DNA of 64,000 nucleotides from Leishmania infantum JPCM5 (taxonomy: Eukaryota; Euglenozoa; Kinetoplastea; Trypanosomatida; Trypanosomatidae), in the NCBI RefSeq assembly GCF_000002875.2, contig NC_009418.2, positions 1,097,273-1,161,272 on the forward strand. Direction: 5' to 3'. Below the pieces are notes generated by a model. That model was not told the DNA's origin. It did not search any database and saw nothing but the letters and a program-made list of their open reading frames with translations. Below, in pieces: positions 22,901 to 32,720 of this stretch (position 1 is the first letter of the stretch; each line of letters opens with the position of its first letter). The position numbers and the translations under genes were made by a program.

Positions 22901-23675
22901 TGTGGCAGGGTGGGGCAGGTATCTGGTCATGCGTGCACGCGTGTACGTTTACGTGTGTGTCTGCCCACCATACCACTTGTTCAACAGGCCCCTGGTCATG
23001 TTCGGCGCATCCGACTCAACGGCCCGACTCGAAGTTGCCTGTGTTTCATGCAGTTGTGAGGTTCTGATCAGGCCAACGTTCGGGCGGATTCGCTTGTGAC
23101 TGTATGTGCACCATGCGTCGAGAGGAGGACATGTGGGGTACCGGGTTTCACTAAGGCAAAAGGTTTGCTGTACGCGCGTTCCCCGCACCCTGGACTGCTG
23201 TTTGCCTGCTTGCTGCACATGCGCGAAGCGTGCGTGTGGGGCAGAGACTCTGTAGCGCGCACATCTGCGCTGTAGATGCACACTCCTTCTAATCCCCTTG
23301 GTTACGGCGTATCTCCGTACCAAAGCCGGCCACCCTAACGTGGTGCTACGGCTCAATTCCCCGCAATAGGGGACGCCAAGCGCCTGCAAACCTGCCTTTC
23401 GAGGTGGGCGAGTGCGGCGTAGGCTCCGGCAGGACAGGCCGTGAGTAGCGACGTGACCACGGTGGGGGCCTGGGCCACTTTTCATGTATGCGCTACCCCA
23501 CTGCCGCTCGTGGTCACGCGCGGCGTCATCACCCACTCACGCGTCGGGTGATCGAGCGCTTCTTTTTCAGTTGTGCTCCGCTACCTATTGCTCACGATCT
23601 GGGTTGCTATTCCACGTATGGAAGCACCACCCGCAAGACCGCGCAGGCATCTTCATAGAGAATGGCGTACCTAGG
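22901..23675. other. Phosphatase 3' flank with possible retroposon hallmark
   Basis: No gene seen before 23484. A stretch at 23326-23345 (ggccaccctaacgtggtg) resembles what I remember of the conserved 5' hallmark of trypanosomatid retroposons (see findings). The AG at 23569-23570 after tctttttc is a good spliced-leader acceptor. Confidence 0.45.
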
Positions 23676-24197
23676 ATGCGGAAGCTCCGCCACCCAAAAC
23701 GCCACAGCGCACGATATACCTCAGCACCCTCACCGGCACTGTCCCGCTCACCATCCATCTCAGCCGCGTCCAACGGGGTCGGTTATCTTGTAAAAGCCGC
23801 GCCTCGGGTGCGTGACCGCCACTGCGAGGAGTCCCCCAGACGTCTGCGGTGTTGCCCGAGTCTGGAAGAAGAACAACGTCGTCGCGGAATTGCCGACGCC
23901 AGCGCTGACAAGGTCGCCTTCGCCGCCTCCCACTCCATGTTTCTCTGCGAGCCATTCGGGCTGCCCGACCCTTTCCTGCCCCCGCCCGAGGAGACGCCCG
24001 ACCCGTTCCCACCGCCGGTGCAGACCGTCCAAAGCGCCTCTCCCCCGTCGTTTCAAGATTATGCGCTGTCTCGGCTTCTCGCTCCGACTAGCGAGATGGG
24101 GCGCTGGCTGCCGGCGAAAGGAGCACGTGACCCATCGGAGAGAAGCTTTCACGCACAGGAAGCTGTGTCGCCGACCAAGGTGAAACACTCGGCTTAG
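23676..24197 (+). CDS. Hypothetical proline-rich protein (doubtful)
   Basis: 173 aa from the ATG at 23676; the same frame is open back to an ATG at 23484 (237 aa). I prefer the shorter form because the best splice acceptor (23569-23570) lies after 23484. The C-terminal half has coding-like codon use and a proline-rich segment with two DPFxPP-type repeats (LPDPFLPPP, PDPFPPP), possibly SH3- or profilin-type ligands. No domain, signal or membrane segment is seen. Two out-of-frame ATGs (23618, 23662) lie between the acceptor and the start, which weakens the case. It may be a real small gene or a chance open frame in a 3' flank. Confidence 0.4.
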   Translation: MRKLRHPKRHSARYTSAPSPALSRSPSISAASNGVGYLVKAAPRVRDRHCEESPRRLRCCPSLEEEQRRRGIADASADKVAFAASHSMFLCEPFGLPDPFLPPPEETPDPFPPPVQTVQSASPPSFQDYALSRLLAPTSEMGRWLPAKGARDPSERSFHAQEAVSPTKVKHSA

Positions 24198-25190
24198 GTT
24201 TCTGCGTGGGTGCGCACACGAAGAAGAGGTCGGCCAAGGGGCGTCGAGCAGTCACGGATCTTGGCTCATTACCGTAGCACTCGACGTGGTTGCTCCTGAA
24301 AGCAAAAATAAGTCCTCTATTTACCTATATATTCCGTGCCTGCTTCTACTAGGTCGTATGGAAGGAGTGCTTGTGCACCTCACGTGCCCCCCACCCCACT
24401 CCCTTTTCCAACGGACGCAACGGTTTCTCTTTGCTTTTTTTTTATTCGGATCTCTCCTACCAGTGGACTCGACATTTGTGTACATCGGGTGGTGTTTGTT
24501 TGTGTCTCTCGTTACATGTATATGTACATGTACACACATATATATATATATATCTGGATAAGTCAAGCTTCTGCATTCACACACACAAAAAGCGATGCAA
24601 AGGCACTGCTTTTTTGCCCCCCCCCTCTGAGGTGTTGGTGCTAGTTGAAGTGCACGCTTCTTGAACGTGCTGGCGGTTTTTTCCGTTCTGTTTTTCTTTC
24701 GGTGTGGGTTCGTGACGGTATGCCAGGTAGGTAGAATTCTCTGTCGTTCTTTGCTGTGTCTTGAAGGTCGCATGGGAGAGGCAACTCACCCCACTCTCCT
24801 CCACCCGCTCCACGCATGCGCTGTTCCGCAGTGTAAAAGACTGTACATTTTCCAGGCTCACCTCTGCATCATGTTCTAGCTGCGTGTACAAGAGAGAGGG
24901 AAGGCATGATTCCTTCAGGGAGTCGTCCTTGTCGCTCTTGCAGCGCTGTTGGTATTTATGACGATTGGCAATCTGCGTGTGTGCGTGCACGTGCTTGAGC
25001 ATTGCCCTCTGACCATTCCTGCTGTCCTCACCCCTCTTAACCTCGCGCTCGCGCTCCGTCCTCTCGCTGTCTTTTGCACAAATCCCTGCCCACGCACGTA
25101 CACCCGTAATTCACCGAAACTCACACATCACTCATGTACTCGCCGGCTCGCATGTCTTTCATCAGAAGGGTGACAAATCCATCTTGCATC
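24198..25190. other. Spacer and leader of eS19
   Basis: T-rich tract near 24436-24448, a TA microsatellite at 24538-24553 and C/T-rich sequence at 25020-25100. No gene seen. It ends in the acceptor region of the ribosomal protein gene. Confidence 0.5.
25164..25165 (+). promoter_or_regulatory. Predicted spliced-leader acceptor AG for eS19
   Basis: Reading from the pyrimidine-rich region at about 25055-25075, I see no AG until tttcatcag at 25164-25165. If trans-splicing uses this first AG, the mature mRNA starts at 25166 and cannot include the in-frame ATGs at 25134 and 25152, so translation begins at 25191. Confidence 0.6.
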
Positions 25191-25673
25191 ATGGCTGCTC
25201 TGAAGAACAAGATCCACCGCATCGGCAAGAGGAAGGGCGCGACCCTGAAGGACGTCAGCGCCTGGCGCTGGATCAAGACGGCGGCGCGCCACTTCAAACA
25301 GGAGGGCAAGATCTTTGTGCCGAACTGCACCGAGATCATGAAGAGCTCTCACGGCCGCGAGCGCGCGCCGCAGAACCCGGACTGGTACTACATCCGCTGC
25401 GCCGCCGTCCTGCGCGCCATCTACCTGCGCCCTGGCGTGGGTTACGGTGGCCTAAGCAAGCGCTTCGGCAACAAGAAGAACTACGGCAGCCGCCCCGAGC
25501 ACACCGTGACCTCCTCTACCGGTCCCCTCCACTGGGCCTGCAAGTCGCTGACGAAGCTCGGCCTCGTGGAGCCTGGTGCGCAGTCTGGTCAGCGCCTGAC
25601 CCGCAAGGGCCACAAGTTCGCTGACTCCCTGGCCTTCCAGGTTCAGATCCGCAAGTTTGGTGCCAGCAAGTAG
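25191..25673 (+). CDS. RPS19: 40S ribosomal protein eS19
   Basis: 160 aa from the ATG at 25191, beginning MAALKNKIHRIGKRKG. The eS19 core is clear: DVSAWRWIKTAARHFKQEG, IFVPNCTEIMKSSHGRERAPQNPDWYYIRCAAVLRAIYL as the family's central helix region, a loop with GYGGLSKRFG, and the C-terminal winged-helix part with LGLVEPGAQSGQRLTRKGHKF. It belongs to the small-subunit head and is needed for 18S rRNA maturation. Two further in-frame ATGs upstream (25134, 25152) would add 19 or 13 residues, but they precede the predicted splice acceptor, and the 160-aa product fits the family length. Codon use is strongly biased to C/G-ending codons, as expected for a highly expressed gene. Confidence 0.95.
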   Translation: MAALKNKIHRIGKRKGATLKDVSAWRWIKTAARHFKQEGKIFVPNCTEIMKSSHGRERAPQNPDWYYIRCAAVLRAIYLRPGVGYGGLSKRFGNKKNYGSRPEHTVTSSTGPLHWACKSLTKLGLVEPGAQSGQRLTRKGHKFADSLAFQVQIRKFGASK

Positions 25674-26754
25674 GCTTATTCTTGGACGAACGTAGCCGCT
25701 CTGTCGCTTTCTCTTATCTCTCTATCACGCGTGCATGTGCGGCGAAGCAGCAGAGAGAGGGGGCGGGGGTGGGGGAGGGGCAAAGAAAAGTGAGGAGGGG
25801 TGCTCGCTCTCGTTTTCTTTGTGTCCCTCACCGCGTCTCGTTCGCCACGGGCACGCGCTAAAGGAGCGGGCGAGCGAGAGAGAGAGCCACGCGACAGCTT
25901 TGCCGGTTCGTCTGGCAAGTGCGCCGTGCTGACTGGTTCGCTCCTTTTTTTTGTCGTTTCGTGTTTTGCTTGATTTCGTATCATTTTTTTCCCCTGTTTT
26001 CCAAAGGCTGTTGCGATACAGTCTTCACAAGACCTTCAAACGAAAAGAGCCACAGCAAAGGGCGGAAGCGCTTGTGGCTGTATGACCGTCGACGTCGGAT
26101 GTGTGGGGTTGCATCGATCAGAGCTGGCGTTGTTATCGAGAGTCGTGATCGCCCATGCGGGGTACTCGAAGGGTGTCGCGGACTATGCGGGAATTCAGCC
26201 TGATAAGGCAGGTGTCACTCAGCATCCCATTGTCTGCTGTGGTGAACTCTTTCGTTACCCAGCCCTCTCCTCTTTCCTTCTCTGCCAGCGTGCAGCAGGT
26301 GTCTATCTGAAGTGCTGCTCTCATGAGGCGAGCAGCGACAACCAAACAGGAATTCGCTTCTCTGCTGTCAACCTCTCTGCACTGCTAGCACCCTCTTTCC
26401 TTTCTTTGTCACCCGAATCTACTGGGTGCAATTTTCCTGTCCTGCGACTACTTTTACTCTGTGCGGCGATGCGTCTGAACGCACGCACCATCGACACACA
26501 CACACACACTTATGCAAGCCCGATCAGTGCCTCTGCCTCTGAGCACGAGCGTGCGCGTGTCAGTGCAGACACTTTCTGCGACTTCTTTACGAATTGCGGC
26601 GCCTCTTTGTTAGTGCTTGCTCGTTTCGTTCCCATCATATTTTCATTCGGGCACTGCAACTGGCATCGTGCCTCTCTTTGCTTGCCTCCATCTTGTCGTT
26701 GCCTCTAGCGTTTCTAGTGACGCGGCTGCTCTCGTCCGGTCATCACACCTAACC
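25674..26754. other. eS19 3' flank and SRP68 leader
   Basis: Purine-rich stretch at 25750-25800, T-rich tracts at 25945-26000 and no supported gene. The last pyrimidine tract ends gttgcctctag, putting the SRP68 acceptor AG at 26707-26708. The ATG at 26755 is then the first ATG in the transcript. Confidence 0.55.
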
Positions 26755-28563
26755 ATGGCAGTGGACTTTGACTTGACGCTTTTCATCAAGGAGACACAAC
26801 TGCAGCACGGTCTCCGCGCCGAGGACTATGCCCGCTATCACCACTACACCACGAACCGCCTCGCCACACTACGGCGGCAGCTGAGCTTGTCTAACGACAA
26901 AAAAAAGTTTTTGCGCAAGGAGGTGACTCCACAGAACGCGACGGACGTGCGGCATCTGATGCTGCTCGCCTTGTACGCCGAGCGTTGTTGGGCAGAGGCG
27001 GAGGCGATGCAGGTACAGCTTCAAGCTAAGAAGGAGTCGCGCGGCACCGATGCCAACAAGCCAAAGGGTGGCGTGCCACCACAAGATCAGTATCGCAAGC
27101 GCCTGAACAAGTCAGTAAAGTGGGCCTCGAAGCTGCACGAGGTGGCCAAGGAGGTCGCCTCAGACCGCGCCAAGAAGGAGTGCTCAGCGTACTTGAAGGA
27201 CACCGCCGGCCGCTGCCACGCCTCGCACGGAAAGTTCAAGGAGGCGAAGGAGGCGTTTTTAGAAGCCCGCGAAACCTACGCGACGCTGCGCTCCATTAGC
27301 AGCGAGTCTCAGTGGGTCGTGATCGCGTGCAAGATAAGCGAGCTCGACGACCGAGTTACATACTGCATGCAGCGCCTCGGCGAGGACCCCACTACCTACC
27401 GACCCGCGCCGATTTTTGTCACCGCCAGCGCCGATGGCGCGGTCGCAGACAGTGCGGTGCCGATGGGCGGTGCGTCGCAGCTGTCGTGGAACGGACGTAC
27501 GCTGAGTGTCTACAGCATCAAGGTCAAGGACGCGCTGCGCGAGGCCCAGGCGGTGGAGGTGGAGTCGACCGAGGCGAAGCTGCAGGAAACGCGCGGGGTG
27601 GTGCCGGTGGGCCAGTCGAATCGTGTTCTCGATCTAATGGACCGCCGTATCAACTACTACAACGATGCACTTACACACGCTCGCCAGGACCTGCGCGCGG
27701 TACCAGAGGGAGCGGGCAAAACCGAGCACCAGCTTATCGTGCACTGCATTCTCTTTCACGTGGCGCAGGAGACCCTGCGGCGCACCCTCTTCCTGGCCGA
27801 CCTTTACCGCCGCCGTTTCGAAGCAACAGAGCGGACGCTGAAGAGCACCGCTGCCAGCTCGTCTTCGCCGTCGTTTCCTCGTGGGCACAAGCAGCAGCAG
27901 AAGCATCGAAAGAAGAAGGCAGAGGTCGCGCCAACGCAGTACGCGTCGCCGCTGGAAGTTGTCCGCCTCTACCAGGCGGCGGCTGGGAGCGTGGAGGAGA
28001 TGGAGCTGCTGCCCGGCGTTGCGGGGCGCGAGGACGTCGAGGCGTTGCATGCTGTCTGCTCGGCCGGTCAACTCTTCTTCACCGGCGAGAGCTGGCGATT
28101 GTCAGAGGCGTGGTCAACAGCGATGAAGTACTACTGCGACGCCCTGGCGCTCCTGCGGCGGGTAAAGGGTCCGCATGTGGCGTCGATGCAGGAGCTTATC
28201 GAACAGCGCTTGATGCAGGGGGCTGCCGAGGTGGTGCTTGCCGCATCATTCATGGGTGCGGGCGGCAATACACGTAGATCGACGCCGTTGATGACTTACC
28301 TGGTTGACGCAGGCGAGGAAACGACTCAGGTGGCGCAGGGAGTCGTGCGCTTTCCGCCCGACTACCATGCTGCTCCGTGCAAGCCTGTGTTCGTCGACGT
28401 AGCGTCGACGTTCCTGAACTACCCGGTGGACAGCGGAGACGAGGCGGATTCCGACGAGCGTTCGGGTGCTAAGACCGCAACCGTGCCGGCAACGATGAAG
28501 AACACAAGTGCAGCAGCGGGACAACCGAAGAAGAAGGGTTGGATGTTTGGCTGGAGAAGTTAG
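26755..28563 (+). CDS. SRP68: Signal recognition particle subunit SRP68
   Basis: 602 aa. The N-terminal RNA-binding domain is recognisable: FDLTLFIKETQLQHGLRAEDYARYHHYTTNRLATLRRQL matches the SRP68 start, where related proteins have a similar KESQQQHGLRHGD-type block, followed by a KVT-like segment (KKKFLRKEVTPQNATDVRHLMLL), ERCWAEAEAMQ and a long helical, TPR-like region (KLHEVAKEVASDRAKKE, AYLKDTAGRCHASHGKFKEAKEAFLEA, RVTYCMQRLGED). It should form the SRP68/72 heterodimer on the 7SL RNA and act in co-translational targeting to the ER. A basic Ser/Lys-rich loop lies at about 363-388 and the C-terminus ends in a short Lys/Trp tail (KKKGWMFGWRS). The ORF runs upstream of 26755 without another ATG. 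Good family match by eye. Confidence 0.88.
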   Translation: MAVDFDLTLFIKETQLQHGLRAEDYARYHHYTTNRLATLRRQLSLSNDKKKFLRKEVTPQNATDVRHLMLLALYAERCWAEAEAMQVQLQAKKESRGTDANKPKGGVPPQDQYRKRLNKSVKWASKLHEVAKEVASDRAKKECSAYLKDTAGRCHASHGKFKEAKEAFLEARETYATLRSISSESQWVVIACKISELDDRVTYCMQRLGEDPTTYRPAPIFVTASADGAVADSAVPMGGASQLSWNGRTLSVYSIKVKDALREAQAVEVESTEAKLQETRGVVPVGQSNRVLDLMDRRINYYNDALTHARQDLRAVPEGAGKTEHQLIVHCILFHVAQETLRRTLFLADLYRRRFEATERTLKSTAASSSSPSFPRGHKQQQKHRKKKAEVAPTQYASPLEVVRLYQAAAGSVEEMELLPGVAGREDVEALHAVCSAGQLFFTGESWRLSEAWSTAMKYYCDALALLRRVKGPHVASMQELIEQRLMQGAAEVVLAASFMGAGGNTRRSTPLMTYLVDAGEETTQVAQGVVRFPPDYHAAPCKPVFVDVASTFLNYPVDSGDEADSDERSGAKTATVPATMKNTSAAAGQPKKKGWMFGWRS

Positions 28564-30119
28564 GTCGATTGTGAGTTGAGCACGAGGGAACGGGACACAA
28601 TAAGGTGCGCCACACTGTGGCGTGTGCTACGCTGCGTGAGCGACCCTTTATGCTGATTCCACTGCGCACTCTTTCACACGTCTTTTTGTTATCCCTGTGT
28701 AAGGGGGATAGGCACTCTGTTTTTTTTTTTTCGCCTCCTTTCGAGCGTTGACGCGCCTTTGTTTTTCAATCTCGAGGTTATTGCTGCACCCCGTCTCTCT
28801 GTGTGTGTGTGGATGCTGGTGTGGGTGTCGGTCTGGGTCATCACGCTTGGTTTCTCTCGTTCGCCCTTTGCGCTCAGTTTAGCCATTTTTTTGATGCCCT
28901 TTTCCATCTTTTTTTTTGTAGCTTCACTGTGACCAAAACAAGAGCAAGTGCCCAAGAAAAATGGGCGATCAGTGCAACAGGGCACCTCTCTTCTTGTGTG
29001 TGTGTGTGTGAGTGCGAGAGAGAATGACGATGGGCAGCGGGGAAACCGAGTATGGAATCATCACTGCTATAGATTATCGGGCGCCTCACTGAACAGAAGG
29101 TAGATCCTGGGTGCCGAGTGAGGGCACGGTTTGCTTTCTTCCTGCCTCCTACAGCTTCTCCCTCTGTGGCGCCTCCTCTGTAAGCACACTGTGAGGGACA
29201 GACTACACTAGGAAGCGGCTCTCATGTGTGCCCGCAACTGCCCAGGAAAAGTGACGTGCGGCGCTTCATGTTTGTGCATGTAACTAGGTGTTGGGCGGGA
29301 TACCACGCATGCTCTATGCCTGTGCGGGCCTTTCTCTTTCTACTATTTATTTCGGCCCCTCATCCGATTCAAAGCACTTCGTCATGGTAGCAGCGTCCTG
29401 ACGAAGAGAGACACTCACCGACACATATATACAGACAGGGGCACGAAAGCCTTCACGAACGAGGCTCTTCTGCCGCCGCTTGTACGCTCGAATTTCCCCT
29501 CGCGCGTGCAAAAGCCTTCTGCGGTGGCTTCTGCCCCCCCCTCCACACACACACACACACATACCGACTCCTGTCAAGGGCTTTGATATATTCGACGTGA
29601 AACTCACCCCGAGGCACGTGCTTCTCCACAGCAACGCCCATACGCGTGCATGCGCCATAGCAGAATCGAGCGGAACACGGCAACACAACACAAGAGCGGG
29701 GTTAGGAATGAGACCAGGAGCCGCCGTGTAACCAAGAAGAAAGGCACAGGCACCTGTTGCCATTCTATCTTGTTTTTCATTTTCCTTGAAAGAGGCTTGG
29801 CCGTGCGCACGCACGGACGGACCATACGACGGCCAGCATAACACCACTCTTGCCACTGTACCAGCGCTGGGTTGTGCTGCCGAGCTATTCTTTCTCGGTC
29901 TTTGTCTTTTGTAGAGGTGTGCCTTCGGGTCGCCTTCAGGGCGCTTCTTCCTTTTGGCTTTCACGGACGCTGCCGAGGCGACTCACGCAGCTCCGCGGTT
30001 CACGTTTCTTTTTCGGTGTTGCTTGCTGCGTCGCCATCGTGGTCTGTCTTTGCGGCTGCTCGCGTTCCTCGTCCTCCGGATGTCTTTTTTCCCCTTTTCC
30101 GTCTCTTCTTATGTGCACC
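28564..30119. other. SRP68 3' flank
   Basis: No gene seen. T-tracts at 28720-28735 and 28905-28920, GT/CA microsatellites at 28800-28812, 28997-29011 and 29546-29563. A minus-strand frame of about 200 codons (29347-29964) has poor codon use and is dismissed. Confidence 0.5.
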
Positions 30120-30625
30120 GATGACGGCGGACACGCCCATGTGCGTGGTATCCCAGACTGCAGTGCAGCCCCCCCTCCCCTCCCCCCACACCACCAGCTC
30201 TCTCCGCGTGGGGAGAAGCCGAGCGGCACCCCTCCCCTCTCCTCTATCGGCCTGCCCATGCCGAACCGCTTGTGGCGCTGACAGGGTCAGGGCGATGTAT
30301 CGCTACCCCTGCCAGCGGCCAGGTGCTGGATCGGCGTGGCATCGCTGCGGCCTGCGACAGTGCACCGGTCTGACCCGTCCATATGATGGGGGAAGTGCCA
30401 GCGCAATGCGAAGATGTCTCACCCGGGCCTCACTGCCGACTGGTGTGGGGAGCCGGAGCCCCCTCCCGAGGGGGCCGCACCAGGGGTGGCGGCCTGCATG
30501 GTGGGAGGAGCTGCTGTGAGGCGGCCTGTGAGGCGGGGTGGGTGGGTGGCGTTTGAGGGCAGGGGCCGTGCTCTCAGATGGCTGAGTCGGCACCTCGCTG
30601 CAAGGTGCGTGTGCCTAGGGCCGCC
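30120..30625 (+). mobile_element. SIDER2-like retroposon, family A copy 4, 3' truncated
   Basis: 506 bp matching copies 1-3 from gatgacggcgg up to gtgcctagggccgcc, then diverging abruptly. The last roughly 70 bp of the other copies are missing. The sequence that follows runs within about 330 bp into a decayed tuzin, so the truncation may mark a rearrangement breakpoint at the left edge of the tuzin/amastin locus. Confidence 0.7.
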
Positions 30626-30949
30626 TCGCCACAAGCGCTGACTACATGGCCCCGCCAACGGCGTAGGTGCGGCAGTGCACCGGGCGGTGCCTCGGCGCTC
30701 TTTGTGTGGAGCTGCAAGGGCCGCGTGGCGCATCGGCGCACCTACCCGGGGGCGTTTTGTCGTGAGGACGCTCTGCGTGAGGGTGCCTCCAGCAGGCGCG
30801 ACCACCATCGACGTCGCTGCGTGCGGCAGCGACGCCAGCAACGACGACGATGCTGCAATTGTCAACCGTGGACGCGGCGCATTGCCTGTGGAAGGACGTT
30901 CGCCGGGATGGCGCAGGGGCGCTGGATTTGGCCGGTGCTTCACCGGCTA

Positions 30950-31549
30950 GGCGCAGCACACCGTCGCATTGTGGGCCTCACGGCGTTGTCTGCGCGCTGT
31001 AGGAGGTCGCTGTGCTGCGCCGCAGTCGGCGAGGGAGGAGTCGGTCGGCGTCGTCGTGGACGTCGGCGGCAGGGAGGACGCGCTGCGCGGCTTCATCAAG
31101 GCACTTGGTGTGCCGGCTGTCGAGGCCTGCGGCAACCTGCTCGGCGTCATGTCGGCATCATGCTGCACGGCCGCGTGCGGCGGACATCCTGACGCGTGTG
31201 TTGAACGGTGGCTGACGCTGGCGTGCGGTCGCCGCATATGCCACATCGTGGCGGTGCTGCCGCCGGAGTCGCTGACCGTGGCGAGCACGCTACTGCCACT
31301 GCTGGACCTGTCGAGGGACCCCCATTGCAGCCGCTGTCGCCGGCGTGCGAGCACATCCGTCGTTGCCTCGACGCTCTCGGGACAGAGGTGTGTCTGGATA
31401 CCGACGAGATCATTGCATCCAAGAGCAGCGACGTGGATGAGCTGCTTGCCGCCTCTGATGAGCGCCGTGTGTCACCGACGGTGTACATGAACCGTAAGCG
31501 TGTCAGGGCGATTCGCCAGCTGCAGACGGCATGGGGCGAGGAAGGATAG
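30950..31549 (+). pseudogene. Decayed tuzin (pseudogene 1)
   Basis: Three collinear segments in different frames match the intact tuzin at 32721. HRRIVGLTALSARCRRSLCC (from about 30958) matches the Walker A region, but the glycines and the GKS are gone. DVGGREDALRGFIKALGV with VEACGNLL (about 31060-31145), then CHIVAVLPPESLTVAS (about 31235-31285), match DIRGTEDTLRSVVKALGV, VEVCGDLL and CHVAIEVPIESLSMA. SSDVDELLAASDERRVSPTV through IRQLQTAW (about 31425-31540) matches SNDLDELFAAVHQRRISAVT through MRQLQTTC. At least two frameshifts separate them. The N-terminal half and the C-terminal tail are not recognisable. Confidence 0.8.
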
Positions 31550-32720
31550 CTCAAGACACCTGTGAAGCTTGTCGCGCCGTTGACGCATGATGAATGCCAG
31601 CTCGATGACCACCATCACAGGAGCCTCGCCCATACACCACCGAGCGATGGGATTTTCTGCAATTCTGCGCGGGGCGTTGGTTGCATGGACAACGTGCAGC
31701 ACACCTCCGCCTCCGGCTTGCGTTGGGACGGGCCGACATAGCGCGAACGCGAGGGCGGAGGCAGACACCTGTGCATGTGCCCTCTCTCGAGAGAGAAACG
31801 CCTACCGGCACGCGACTCTCTGTTCATTTCCATGGACTTCGTGCTCTGTTGACTGTTGCTGACGTGCCACTGAAGGGGGTAGGGGAAGCATAAAAAATGT
31901 GATGTAAGCCTCGTTAGCGCCTCTCGGAACATCAGGGTGAATCAGGCTATCCGCGTCGACTGCAGGCAGCGAGCTGGCGGACGTCTGGGAGGTATAGCCG
32001 CTGTGCTGGAAGCTATGGGCGTGATCCAGGCCGAGCGCAGCATCAGCAGTGGTGTTTCACCTGCCATTCACCGTACATGTGACGCGTGACGTTGACATCC
32101 TTTCTTGTGTGTGTGTGTGTGCTTCCTCGCTACCCCCTTGGCCTTCCCGCCGTCCCGCCGTCTCCACTTCTCTTGTCGGGCGCCGATGTTTTCGCGCTGT
32201 TTTTCCTAACGGTGTTTCCTCCTCTCCTGCCCTGCCCTGTCGCCTCTATCCTTTGAAAACGTATGTGGGGCTTATGCGAGCGTGCACCCGCCTACCCCCT
32301 CCTCCTCACAGAGGAAATCCTCCAAATCACGTACACCTGTACAGGCGTGCTCGTGCGCACTAGGGAAGCAGACAGCACGGCTGCACGTTGGCGCTTGCGT
32401 GTGTGTGCGTGTGGGGGCCTGAGAGAGCGGAATGGCCGCATTGCTGCGGAGACGGAACACTCGCATATGCAGATCAACGGGAAAAAAGAGGGAAACGGCG
32501 AAAGGCGATTCGAGCCGCCCGTGGCGCCGTTGGAGCTGCTGTGGCGGTGCCACGACGCTTTGTGTGTGCGTGTTTTTTTTTTCTTTCGCCGGCGCAGAGG
32601 CACAAATACGTGTGCGGGCACACGTTTGTGCGTGCGCGACGTGATTGCATCTTGTTTCTGCACTCCTCACTCTTGATTCTTGAGCACGTAAGGGCTCCAC
32701 TTCGACGGCGCAGAGATCCA
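31550..32720. other. Spacer before the intact tuzin
   Basis: No gene seen. A GT microsatellite lies at 32107-32120. The tract cttgtttctgcactcctcac followed by tcttgattcttgag (32650-32684) is a good spliced-leader signal. The AG at 32683-32684 leaves a 36-nt leader before the tuzin ATG. Confidence 0.5.
32683..32684 (+). promoter_or_regulatory. Predicted spliced-leader acceptor AG for tuzin
   Basis: First AG after a pyrimidine-rich tract at 32650-32682. It excludes the in-frame open sequence upstream and supports the ATG at 32721. Confidence 0.55.

Noticed and set aside
29347..29964. Minus-strand frame of 205 codons.
   Set aside because: Poor codon use and no motifs; every supported gene is on the other strand.
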